Shown here piece after piece: positions 1-7,961 of a DNA stretch of 57,802 bases. The stretch lies in assembly GCF_019331725.1 (NCBI RefSeq), contig NZ_JAHBBF010000015.1:1-57802 (forward strand). The letters are read 5' to 3'. The DNA is from Bifidobacterium saguinibicoloris. Lineage in GTDB: Bacteria; Actinomycetota; Actinomycetes; Actinomycetales; Bifidobacteriaceae. The notes under the pieces were generated by a model that saw only the letters and a program-made list of their open reading frames with translations, ran no database searches and was not told where the DNA came from. Each line of letters begins with the position of its first letter. Positions within the stretch are counted from its first letter, which is position 1. The position numbers were made by a program, and so were the translations under genes.

Positions 1-919
1 CGCCCGCGTCCCCGCCGGCCTTCCCACCCGCGACGCCTGCCGCATCCAACGCCTTGCGCAGCAGATCCGGCCGCATGCCGTCGCCGTCCGTCGGCACGCC
101 CACCGCCGTGGCGCCGTGCGCGGCGACCATGTCGAGGATCACCGGATACGTGGGCGTTTCGACGACGACGGTGTCACCGGCACGCACGAACGCGTCCATC
201 GCGGCGGCGAGGCCGTCGCCGGCGCCGGACACCATCGTCATCGCCTCCGGATCGTACGGCCAGTTGCGCCGCAGCGCGCGTTCGAGCATCGGCAGGATGG
301 TGGGGCCGTCGTAGGAGTTGACGAACGCCTTGCGTTTGCCGAGTTTGCCGAGGAACGGGCGGATGTCCGGCAGGAGCGTGAGGTCGGGCGTGCCTTTCGA
401 CAGGTCGGTGACGGTACCGCCGCGTCCGTCGTCCCACGACGCGTCGTCGGGTTGCGCGGGAGCGTCGTCGGCGCCGTATCGGCGTTCACGCGACTGCGGC
501 AGGATGAACGTGCCCGCGCGCCCGCGCGAGCGGAGCACGCCGGCGCGCGAGAGGGCGTGGTAGGCGCTGGAGACGGTGGCCGGGCTGACGTGCAGGTGGG
601 CGGCCAGGTCGCGCACGGTGGGGAGGCGTTGGCCTTCGACGAGGATGTCCGACGCGGTGAGCGCGGTGATCGATTCGACGATGCGCTGCGGTGTGGCGGC
701 GGTCTCGCGGGTGAGGATGAGCGCGGCGAGCTGCGTGACGTCCGCCGCGGTCGCCGGTCCGGCGACGCGTGCGTCCGGCGGTGTGGCCGTCGCCGGGCGG
801 GATGGTGTGGGTTCCGGGCGTCGCGTCGATGCGGTCGCCGCCGATGCGGCAGGCGGCGTCGGGGTCCCGCCTGTGGCGGTGCGATCCGTAGGCGCGTCGC
901 GTCCGTGTGCGTCGTCCAT
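1..919 (-). CDS. MocR-type (GntR HTH + aminotransferase fold) regulator, 3' end cut by window
   Basis: The reading frame stays open from an ATG at 919 to the window edge, so at least 306 residues are visible and the C-terminus is missing. A winged helix of GntR type is seen at about residues 55-125 (LPTVRDLAAHLHVSPATVSS). It is followed by the start of a fold type I aminotransferase domain with VVVETPTYPVILDM. This is the MocR architecture of GabR, PdxR and TauR, which bind PLP and an amino substrate. A GGGGGAGGTGG ribosome site lies just before the ATG. The gene is divergent from the class III aminotransferase at 1160, which by analogy with TauR and GabR is its likely target. The upstream Ala/Pro/Thr-rich 50 residues are low complexity. 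Confidence 0.85.
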   Translation of the reverse strand, partial: MDDAHGRDAPTDRTATGGTPTPPAASAATASTRRPEPTPSRPATATPPDARVAGPATAADVTQLAALILTRETAATPQRIVESITALTASDILVEGQRLPTVRDLAAHLHVSPATVSSAYHALSRAGVLRSRGRAGTFILPQSRERRYGADDAPAQPDDASWDDGRGGTVTDLSKGTPDLTLLPDIRPFLGKLGKRKAFVNSYDGPTILPMLERALRRNWPYDPEAMTMVSGAGDGLAAAMDAFVRAGDTVVVETPTYPVILDMVAAHGATAVGVPTDGDGMRPDLLRKALDAAGVAGGKAGGDAG

Positions 920-1055
920 GCGTCCACCTCCCCCTGCGTCTCGCTTCCGTGCCTGTTGCGTCCGTGTTGCGGCCCACCGTATCCGACGCGTGCGCGCGAA
1001 GTACGTTTCGTCGTGTTTCCGATTGGTTTCCGGCAGGGGTCCGGCGGTCGACGGC

Positions 1056-1105
1056 GGAAATGTCAGCCCCGGAAGGGGAAATGTCCAACTCGAATAATGA
1101 CATTC
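1056..1105. promoter_or_regulatory. Candidate MocR operator: direct repeats in divergent promoter region
   Basis: GGAAATGTC occurs at 1056-1064 and again at 1077-1085, 21 bp apart, which is two helical turns on the same DNA face. An inverted half, GACATTC, starts at 1099. A possible -10 (AATAAT) lies near 1093 with no good -35 box, as expected of an activated promoter. MocR regulators are known to bind direct repeats upstream of their aminotransferase targets. Assignment to the regulator at 919 is inference. Confidence 0.4.
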
Positions 1106-1159
1106 AACAACGCAGCCGGACCACCTGGCCCGACGGTCTCATCGAGGAAAGGAGCCATC

Positions 1160-2485
1160 ATGGGACACGACGTATCGGAGGACAAGCAGATCTGGGACGA
1201 CGCCTACGCGCTGGACCGCAAGCACGTCTTCCACTCCTGGCACGCGCAGCGAGACCTCGACCCGGTCGAGGTCGTCACCGGACACGGCTCATGGCTCAAG
1301 TTCGCAGACGGCCGCGAACTGCTCGACTTCACCAGCCAGCAGGTCAACGTGAACATCGGCTACCAGCATCCCAAGGTCATCGAAGGCATCAAGAAGCAGG
1401 CCGAACTGCTGTGCACCATCGGCCCCGACTACGCCAACCTGGCCCGCGGACGCGCCGCCTCTCTCGTGGCCCGCCGCGCACCCGAAGGCTTCAACAAGGT
1501 GTTCTTCACCAACGCCGGCGCCGACGCCAACGAGAACGCGATCCGCGCCGCCCGCCTGTTCACCGGGCGTGACAAGATCCTCTCCTCCTACCGTTGCTAC
1601 CACGGCAACACCGGCGCCGCCATCAGCGCCACCGGCGACTGGCGCCGCAAGCCCAACGACTATTCGCGCGGACACATCCACTTCTTCACCCCCTACCTGT
1701 ACCGTTCCGAATTCTCCGCCACCACGCAGGAGGAGGAATGCGAACGCGCCCTCACCCACCTGGAGCACGTCATCCAGTTCGAAGGACCGGACACCATCGC
1801 CGCCGTGCTCCTCGAATCCGTGCCCGGCACCGCCGGCATCATCATCCCGCCCAAGGACTACTTCAAGGGCGTGCGCGAGATCACCAAGAAGTACGGCATC
1901 CTCATGATCACCGACGAGGTCATGGCCGGCTTCGGCCGTACCGGCTTCTGGTTCGCGCTCGACGACTACGGCTACACGCCCGACATCATCTCCTTCGCCA
2001 AGGGCTGCAACTCCGGCTACGTGCCCGCAGGCGGCGTCATCCTCAGCGACCCCGTGGCCCACCACTTCGACGACGTGGTCTTCCCCGGAGGCCTCACCTA
2101 CTCCGGCCACCCGCTCGCCATGGGCGCGATCGTCGCCACCCAGGAGGCCATGGAGGAGGAGCACATCGTCGACAACGCCTACAACGTCGGCAAGACCGTG
2201 CTCGGCCCGAAGCTCACCGCCCTCTACGACAAGCACCCGAAGATCGGCGAGGTCCGCGGCAAAGGCGTGTTCTGGGCCGTCGAACTCGTCGAGGACCGCA
2301 CCACCAAGGAGCCTCTCGCCGACGCGACCATGAAGCAAATCGTCGCCGAAGGCAACAAGCGCGGCCTCGTCCTCGGCATCCACAACAACCGCATCCACGT
2401 CACCCCGCCCTGCGTCATCACCCCCGACGAAGCCTCCGACGGCGTCGACATCCTCGACGAGGCCCTCACCGCAGCCGGCTGCTGA
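1160..2485 (+). CDS. toa: Class III aminotransferase, probable taurine:2-oxoglutarate aminotransferase
   Basis: A 441-residue PLP enzyme of the class III (omega) aminotransferase family. The start at 1160 follows GGAAAGGAG; upstream in-frame ATGs lie across the divergent regulator and are rejected. The PLP lysine is K281 (SFAKGCNSGY), the ring-nitrogen aspartate D252 (ITDEVMAGFGRTG), and the phosphate-binding stretch NAGADANENAIR is at 118-129. The Toa of Bifidobacterium kashiwanohense was reported to use Trp21 and Arg156 for the taurine sulfonate. Here W27 (HSWHAQ) and R162 (DWRRK) sit at the same offset of six, which supports a taurine enzyme over a beta-alanine or GABA enzyme. The product would be sulfoacetaldehyde, with nitrogen kept as glutamate. 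The gene is 96 bp upstream of an SDR that fits the next step. The residue numbers are recalled, not looked up. Confidence 0.7.
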   Translation: MGHDVSEDKQIWDDAYALDRKHVFHSWHAQRDLDPVEVVTGHGSWLKFADGRELLDFTSQQVNVNIGYQHPKVIEGIKKQAELLCTIGPDYANLARGRAASLVARRAPEGFNKVFFTNAGADANENAIRAARLFTGRDKILSSYRCYHGNTGAAISATGDWRRKPNDYSRGHIHFFTPYLYRSEFSATTQEEECERALTHLEHVIQFEGPDTIAAVLLESVPGTAGIIIPPKDYFKGVREITKKYGILMITDEVMAGFGRTGFWFALDDYGYTPDIISFAKGCNSGYVPAGGVILSDPVAHHFDDVVFPGGLTYSGHPLAMGAIVATQEAMEEEHIVDNAYNVGKTVLGPKLTALYDKHPKIGEVRGKGVFWAVELVEDRTTKEPLADATMKQIVAEGNKRGLVLGIHNNRIHVTPPCVITPDEASDGVDILDEALTAAGC

Positions 2486-2581
2486 ACCGGACGTCGGACC
2501 CGTCGGACGAACACCGGACGGACGCGCACGCGGCCGGACGGAACGCAGGATAATCGGACACGAACACACCAAGGAGACAAC

Positions 2582-3346
2582 ATGACCAACGCAACGAAAC
2601 GCGCCGTCGTCACCGGCGCATCCAGCGGCATCGGCGCCGCCACCGTACGCGCCCTCGCCGCCGACGGCTGGACCGTCGTCGCCCTCGCCCGGCGCGAGGC
2701 GAAACTCAAGGCGCTCGCCGAGGAACTTGGCGACGCCGTCAGCTACGTGACCTGCGACATCACCGACGAGGCCGAAACCCAGGCCGCCGTCGACCAGATC
2801 CTCGCCGGAGGCGGCGTCAAGGCGCTCGTCAACTGTGCGGGCGGCGCCATCGGCAAGGACCCGGTCGCCACCGCAAGCCTCGACGACTGGCGGAACATGT
2901 ACGAACTCAACGTGATCGGCACGCTGCGCATCACGCAGAAGCTGCTCCCCGCGCTCAAACAGGCGCCCGGCGGCGGCACCGTGCTCGTCATCTCCTCCAC
3001 GGCCGGCATCGAACCATACGAGGGCGGCGCCGGATACTGCGCCTCCAAATTCGCCGAACGCGTCATGGCGCGCGTGCTGCGTCTCGAACAGATCGGCGAA
3101 CCCGTGCGCGTCATCGACATCTCCCCCGGCATGGTCGAGACCGAGGAATTCTCCCTCAAACGCTTCGGCGGCGATGCGGCCCGCGCCGCCAGCGTGTACG
3201 CCGGCGTGCCCAGCCCGCTCAAGGCGGAGGACATCGCCGAATGCGTGCGCTGGGCCCTCGGGCAGCCCGACACCGTGGACGTCGACTCGATCGTCGTGCG
3301 TCCGCGTGCGGAAGGCTCGTACACGAAGGTGTACCGCGAGCGGTGA
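2582..3346 (+). CDS. Short-chain dehydrogenase, YdfG/IsfD-like; probable sulfoacetaldehyde reductase
   Basis: A 254-residue classical SDR. The dinucleotide motif TGASSGIG is at 11-18 and R37-R38 follow beta-2, which favours NADPH. NCAGG is at 84-88 and the catalytic set is N110, S139, Y152 and K156. The STAG-PY-GG and DISPGMV-EF segments resemble E. coli YdfG, an NADP-dependent 3-hydroxy acid dehydrogenase / malonic semialdehyde reductase. The sulfoacetaldehyde reductase IsfD belongs to the same subgroup. With the aminotransferase just upstream, reduction of sulfoacetaldehyde to isethionate is the best reading. Malonic semialdehyde reduction remains possible. AAGGAGACAAC precedes the ATG. A strong hairpin follows at 3364, so the two genes form a short operon. 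Confidence 0.65.
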   Translation: MTNATKRAVVTGASSGIGAATVRALAADGWTVVALARREAKLKALAEELGDAVSYVTCDITDEAETQAAVDQILAGGGVKALVNCAGGAIGKDPVATASLDDWRNMYELNVIGTLRITQKLLPALKQAPGGGTVLVISSTAGIEPYEGGAGYCASKFAERVMARVLRLEQIGEPVRVIDISPGMVETEEFSLKRFGGDAARAASVYAGVPSPLKAEDIAECVRWALGQPDTVDVDSIVVRPRAEGSYTKVYRER

Positions 3347-3363
3347 GCGCGTGACGTGGTCAT

Positions 3364-3400
3364 GGCTGGCGTGCGGTTGCGTCGCGACCGCACGCCAGCC
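3364..3400 (+). terminator. Hairpin after SDR gene
   Basis: GGCTGGCGTGCGGTTGC and its near-perfect reverse complement (one mismatch) flank a 3-base loop 18 bp after the SDR stop. There is no T-tract, as is common in high-GC genomes. It probably ends the aminotransferase-SDR transcript. Confidence 0.6.
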
Positions 3401-3716
3401 GTAACAGGCCAGAGTGGTGACCGGCCATAACCGCATGCGATGACGCCGACGGCATGTTCCCTCGCTGTCGGCGTAATCGTAGTGATGCGGTACGGTATAC
3501 CGGACGCGGGTGCATCGAAACGAGGTATGGGCGTCCGTCCGCACGGACGGATGTCGGATGCGCCACACAAGGGGGACGGGAGACGCGCGCACGACGTGCG
3601 CGCCCCGTCGCGGAAGAACACGGAACGTCGGGAGTGCCGGGCGCAACCGGGCATCGGACGCCACCGAACACTACCGAACACCGGACACCACCGAACACGG
3701 AAGAAGAGGGAACATC

Positions 3717-5360
3717 ATGCGCATCAGGAAACGGATCACCGCCGCGATCGCCGCGACGCTCGGCATCGGACTGCTGCTCGCCGGCTGCGGGCAGGTGGGA
3801 GACACCGCGGCCGACACCGTCGAACAGGACGGCAAGGCGGCGGTCGTCACCGTCAACAACGTCGAACCCGCCAGCGGACTCATCCCCTCCGACACCAACG
3901 ACATGGCCGGATGGAAGGTCGTCACCCAACTGTTCGAAGGCCTCGTTACCTTCAGCAGCACCGGCAAACTCATCTACGCCGACGCCGAATCCATCACCCC
4001 CAACGCCGACGCCTCCCAGTACACCATCACACTGCGCGACGGCCTCGAATTCTCCGACGGCGAGAAGATCACCGCCGAAACCTACGCGAAGTCATGGTCG
4101 TTCGCCGCGAACGCCGCCAACGGACAGATGGGCGCCGCCATCTTCTCCACCATCAAAGGCTACGACCAGCTGCAGGACGAGAACGGCGACAAGAACGCGC
4201 AGCTGAGCGGCCTCAAAGTCATCGACGACAAGACGCTTCAGGTCACGCTCGCCGCACCCGACTCCTCCTTCGACTACAAGGTGGGCGACGTGGCGTTCCT
4301 GCCCCTGCCCTCCAGCGCCTACAAGGACATCAAGGCGTTCGGCGAAAAGCCCGTGGGCAACGGCCCCTACCAGTTCGAATCCTGGACGCACGACGGCGAG
4401 ATCAAACTCACGCCCAACCCCAAGTACACCGGCCCCCGCACGCCGAAGAACGGCGGCGTGACCTTCAAGCTGTACACCAACCTCGACTCCGCCTACGCCG
4501 ACCTCACCGCCGGCAACCTCGACGTGCTCGACTCCATCCCGTCCAGCGCGCTCGCCACCTACAAGAGCGAACGGTCCATCCAGGCGTTCAGCAAGGCCGG
4601 CCCCGGCTTCAAGGCGTTCACCATCCCCTCCGGGCTCAAGCACTTCACCGGCGAGGAGGGCAGGCTGCGCCGCGCAGCCATCTCCTACGCGGTGAACCGC
4701 GACCGCATCGTCGACAAGGTGCTGCGCGGCACCGCCACCGCGGCAACCGACTTCACCGCGCCCTCCATCGCCGGATACTCCAAGACGCTGTCCGGTGCCG
4801 ACGTGCTCTCCTACGACGCCGACAAGGCCAAGGAACTGTGGAAGAAGGCCGACGCCATCTCCCCGTGGGACGGCACGTTCCGCCTCGCCTACGCCTCCGA
4901 TTCCGGCTCGAAGCAGTGGGTGGACGCCATCGTCAACTCCATCAAGAACGCGCTCGGCATCGACGCGCAGTCCTACCCGTTCCCCACGCAGAAGGACTTC
5001 TCCGGCGCCGTGCACGACCGCACCATCGACGCCGCGTTCACCCAAGGCCTCCAGTCCGACTACCCGCATCCGGAGGGATACCTCGTGCAGGCCTACGACT
5101 CCGCCTACGCGGACGGCAAGGGTCTGAACAACGGCGACTACAAGAGCTCCGAGTTCGACGGGCTCATCGACGAGGCCGCGAAGCAGACCACGCTCGACGG
5201 ATCGGTCAAGTACTACCGTCAGGCTGAGGAGGTGCTGCTCAAGGACCTGCCCGTGATCCCGCTGTGGTACGGCAACGTGTCCGCCGGCGCGGGCAAGGGC
5301 GTGCTCAATGTGAGCTTCAACTACATGGGGCTGCCCGAGTATCAGAACCTCACCAAGTAG
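3717..5360 (+). CDS. Family 5 extracellular solute-binding lipoprotein (OppA/DppA type)
   Basis: A 547-residue ABC-importer binding protein. The start at 3717 gives a lipoprotein signal peptide with lipobox LLAGC and acylated Cys24, after which the mature protein begins. Upstream in-frame starts would bury the signal and are rejected. The body shows the SBP_bac_5 pattern: LFEGLVTF, YTITLRDGLEFSDGEKITAETYAKSW, PVGNGPYQFESW and, near the C-terminus, LPVIPLWYGN. No permease or ATPase gene lies alongside, so it must share a transporter encoded elsewhere. Family members carry peptides, nickel and other solutes. The position after a taurine-type operon raises the idea of a related ligand, but the 370-bp gap with its own hairpins suggests separate transcription. 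Confidence 0.8.
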   Translation: MRIRKRITAAIAATLGIGLLLAGCGQVGDTAADTVEQDGKAAVVTVNNVEPASGLIPSDTNDMAGWKVVTQLFEGLVTFSSTGKLIYADAESITPNADASQYTITLRDGLEFSDGEKITAETYAKSWSFAANAANGQMGAAIFSTIKGYDQLQDENGDKNAQLSGLKVIDDKTLQVTLAAPDSSFDYKVGDVAFLPLPSSAYKDIKAFGEKPVGNGPYQFESWTHDGEIKLTPNPKYTGPRTPKNGGVTFKLYTNLDSAYADLTAGNLDVLDSIPSSALATYKSERSIQAFSKAGPGFKAFTIPSGLKHFTGEEGRLRRAAISYAVNRDRIVDKVLRGTATAATDFTAPSIAGYSKTLSGADVLSYDADKAKELWKKADAISPWDGTFRLAYASDSGSKQWVDAIVNSIKNALGIDAQSYPFPTQKDFSGAVHDRTIDAAFTQGLQSDYPHPEGYLVQAYDSAYADGKGLNNGDYKSSEFDGLIDEAAKQTTLDGSVKYYRQAEEVLLKDLPVIPLWYGNVSAGAGKGVLNVSFNYMGLPEYQNLTK

Positions 5361-5400
5361 GGGTTGGTTGTTGGCGGTGCTGCCGGTAGTGGTGCCGGGC

Positions 5401-5570
5401 GGCCGATTGTCGCGGTGAGGACTGTGTTCCTGCGACTATCGGCCTCTGGCGTCATGTAGGAGGCTGATTTCTGCGGTGGTGGAGTTGCTTTCGCGGGAAT
5501 CGGCCGCTGGGTATGTGTAAGGGGCCGATAGTCGCGGGGAGAGTGTTGCTCCCGCGGATTATCGGCCCCT
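5401..5570. repeat. Three tandem hairpins, the last a strong bidirectional terminator
   Basis: Three related palindromic units follow the binding-protein gene. Unit one is 5401-5444 (GGCCGATTGTCGC ... GCGACTATCGGCC), unit two about 5462-5505, and unit three 5520-5570 with arms starting AGGGGCCGATAGTC. All share a GGCCGATNNTCGC-type arm. Unit three is the most complete and is suited to end transcription of both the lipoprotein gene and the convergent dps gene. Confidence 0.65.
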
Positions 5571-5662
5571 TATGCGTTTATGTGCTCACACGCTCACGTA
5601 TTCATGTTCATGCGTCGCGCGGCTGGCGTGTATCCGGAACGTGTCCGGCCGCCACATGCGGC

Positions 5663-6142
5663 TCACGCGAGGTGGGAGCGCATGAACCACTGGAACTTCT
5701 CGAGCTCCTGCACGTGGTCCTGGATGATGTTGGAGCTGACGAAGTCGAGCTCGTCCAGTTCGGCGACGGCCTTGCGGTCGTCGGCGATGAACGCGTCGTA
5801 GTACTCGATGAGCGCCTTGAGATACGCTTCGGTGCCTTCGCGGCCCTCAGCGTCGAACGGCTTCCACGTGCGGTTGCGGACGATCGCGTCGGCGCGGCCG
5901 TCCGGGGTGCCGCCCAGCGTGGCGATGCGCTCGGCGGTCTCGTCCGCCTGCGCGAGTACGACCTCGACCTGCGGGTCGAGCATCTCGTGCACGGCGATGA
6001 AGTTTGGACCGGTCACGTTCCAGTGCGCGTGCTTGAGGACGAGCGCCGCCTCCTGCTCCTGGCTGAGACGGTTCTGCAGGATGGCGATGGCCTTCTCCGA
6101 GGCGGCTTCGTCGAGCCCCGGGACGATGAATGCGAGGGTCAT
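5663..6142 (-). CDS. dps: Dps family DNA-binding ferritin-like protein
   Basis: 159 residues, the usual length for a Dps subunit. The ferroxidase signature is clear: KHAHWNVTGPNFIAVHEMLD supplies His and Asp/Glu ligands shared across a dimer interface. The family forms dodecamers that oxidise ferrous iron with peroxide, store the iron and protect DNA. The ATG at 6142 follows AAGGAAAGGAAGG. It stands alone, convergent with the binding-protein gene and divergent from the zinc-ribbon gene. Together with AhpC and its reductase at 13-16 kb it makes up the oxidative defence visible here, important for a catalase-negative anaerobe. Confidence 0.93.
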   Translation of the reverse strand: MTLAFIVPGLDEAASEKAIAILQNRLSQEQEAALVLKHAHWNVTGPNFIAVHEMLDPQVEVVLAQADETAERIATLGGTPDGRADAIVRNRTWKPFDAEGREGTEAYLKALIEYYDAFIADDRKAVAELDELDFVSSNIIQDHVQELEKFQWFMRSHLA

Positions 6143-6335
6143 GATGGTGTTCCTTCCTTTCCTTGTGGGCTCCCTTGAGGAACTCCGGGCTCCTTCAGTC
6201 TACATGAATCCGGGGTTCCTGTGTGTGTAGACTTGGCATTGATAGGTTCCGGATGACGATGCCGTCGTTATGGATGCGGTTGAGGTGTGATGCGATAACG
6301 TGCGGCCGTCGCAATGATGGATATGGAGGAGCGTT

Positions 6336-7829
6336 ATGCGGTTCTGTACGCGATGCGGTCGAAGAAGCAAGGACGGGGATAAATTCTGCGCGGGATGCGG
6401 TGCTCCTCTGATTCAGAATGCGGCCCAGAATGCGGCCCAGAATATGGCTCAGAATGTGGTTCCTCCTGCAGCGCCGGCACTTGGGTCCGTCGGACCCGAG
6501 GCAGGGCCGCTTGCACGGGCGGCGGGGGACGACGCAGATGCCACGGTCCTGTCATCCCTGGGGAACCGTCTTCCACCGGTGCCGATGCCTCCCCGTCCGG
6601 AATCCGGTGGTCCCGTTACCGCCGCAACGGCTACGTCATCGGGCGCACGTGACACGGTCATGACGGCGACGCCGTCGACGGACCGTACGACGGGCCGTAC
6701 GACGGGCCATGCGGAGTCGAATCCGGCACCGCGGAACGATGCGGAACAGCCGAAAACGGAAGCCAGGGCAACGGAGCAGCCGAAGACGGGAACCGCGCAC
6801 GGCGTGACGACGTTTGGTGACCTGGCCCGCGAACATGAGGGGCAGGAGAAGGACGATAAGAAAGGTGCCGTGCACGGCCAATTGTCGGCCGGATCCGTGG
6901 CGTGGAACGGAACCAACGGAACCGCGGCCGGATACGGTTCGCGGGGGAACGAATCGTACCGTCGCGGCGCGTCCATCGACACGGACACGTCCGCGGCGGA
7001 CAGCGGAAGCTTCGGATGGGCGGTGCTCGGGTTCTTCGTCCCTCTGGTCGGATTCATCCTGTTCTTCGTGTGGAGGAACAGCCGCCCGTCCAACGCCCAT
7101 CGATGCCGCAACGGCGCCATCGCCGGTATGGCGGCGAACATCATCCTCGGACTCGTCCTGCGCGCCGTGGAATATGCCGCCATGCAGAGCCTTGACGAAC
7201 AGATCACGACATCGCAGTCGGCATCGGCGTCGTCCGGCTCGGACAGCGGGACGACTTCCTCCGACGGCTCTTCCTCTGCCGATTCCTCCGATACCTCCGA
7301 TTCGGATTCCAGCGCTTCGAGTGACGGCTCGACCGGTTCCAGCGCCCCGGTGGCCAGCGACGCGTACAAGCCGCAGGACGGCAAGGAGTACTACTCCTAC
7401 GACCGCATCCTGATCGACGACGGCTATCCCAACGGCATCAGCCCGAGCGACCCCACCACAATCGCCGCATTCGAGAAGATTCTGCGTGAGGACACCCTCC
7501 CGCTCTACGGCTTCGATCCGATCTCCGACCAGCCGGCCAAGGACGGCGGCGTCGACGTCGGCTGCGACGGCGTCAAGATCTCACCGTCCATCAACAACGG
7601 ATACAGCTACACCATCAAGTTCAACTATGGTGATGGCACCATCACCTACACCAACTGGTATTATCCCGGGTCCTTCAGCACTCCGGTGGCCACCAAAACG
7701 TGGACGTTGGATGTGCTCAGGCCATGTGGTGCGACGTCCTCCGCGGTGAGCTCCATACCTGCCGGTGTGCCGGTCACCGAAACCTACTACAACCAGGACG
7801 GTTCGGTGGACAGAGTCGAGCAATACTAG
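6336..7829 (+). CDS. Zinc-ribbon membrane protein with low-complexity linkers, function unknown
   Basis: 497 residues. The N-terminus is a zinc ribbon with Cys4, Cys7, Cys18 and Cys21 (FCTRCG ... FCAGCG). It is followed by a short QNAAQNAAQNMAQN repeat at about 28-41 and a long Thr/Gly/Ala-rich linker. Two hydrophobic segments at about 227-246 and 258-277 resemble the DUF4190 hairpin. A Ser/Asp-rich stretch at about 285-345 leads to a C-terminal domain of about 150 residues (KPQDGKEYYSYDRILIDDG onward) of unknown fold. The order suggests a cytoplasmic ribbon, membrane anchor and extracellular C-terminal domain. Codon use looks less GC-biased than its neighbours in the linker. Zinc-ribbon anchor proteins of this plan are common in bifidobacteria, but no function can be named. 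Confidence 0.75.
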   Translation: MRFCTRCGRRSKDGDKFCAGCGAPLIQNAAQNAAQNMAQNVVPPAAPALGSVGPEAGPLARAAGDDADATVLSSLGNRLPPVPMPPRPESGGPVTAATATSSGARDTVMTATPSTDRTTGRTTGHAESNPAPRNDAEQPKTEARATEQPKTGTAHGVTTFGDLAREHEGQEKDDKKGAVHGQLSAGSVAWNGTNGTAAGYGSRGNESYRRGASIDTDTSAADSGSFGWAVLGFFVPLVGFILFFVWRNSRPSNAHRCRNGAIAGMAANIILGLVLRAVEYAAMQSLDEQITTSQSASASSGSDSGTTSSDGSSSADSSDTSDSDSSASSDGSTGSSAPVASDAYKPQDGKEYYSYDRILIDDGYPNGISPSDPTTIAAFEKILREDTLPLYGFDPISDQPAKDGGVDVGCDGVKISPSINNGYSYTIKFNYGDGTITYTNWYYPGSFSTPVATKTWTLDVLRPCGATSSAVSSIPAGVPVTETYYNQDGSVDRVEQY

Positions 7830-7880
7830 GCATTGCCGGCGGTACCGCTGCAGACGGCAGCCGCAACCCCGTCCCATGAC

Positions 7881-7916
7881 GAAGGCGGTTCCTACCTGGA
7901 GGTAGGAACCGCCTTC
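7881..7916. terminator. Bidirectional terminator
   Basis: GAAGGCGGTTCCTACCT and its perfect reverse complement flank GG between the convergent zinc-ribbon and CNNM genes. It is flanked by a short GTTCGTTCG-type repeat on the right. Confidence 0.8.
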
Positions 7917-7961
7917 GTTCGTTCGATGGTTCGTTCGGTGGTTCGTCCGATGGCCCCCGAC

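Noticed and set aside
116..1159. N-terminal extension of the aminotransferase
   Set aside because: It is antisense to the MocR gene and its composition is non-protein-like; the start at 1160 has a ribosome site and the family N-terminus.
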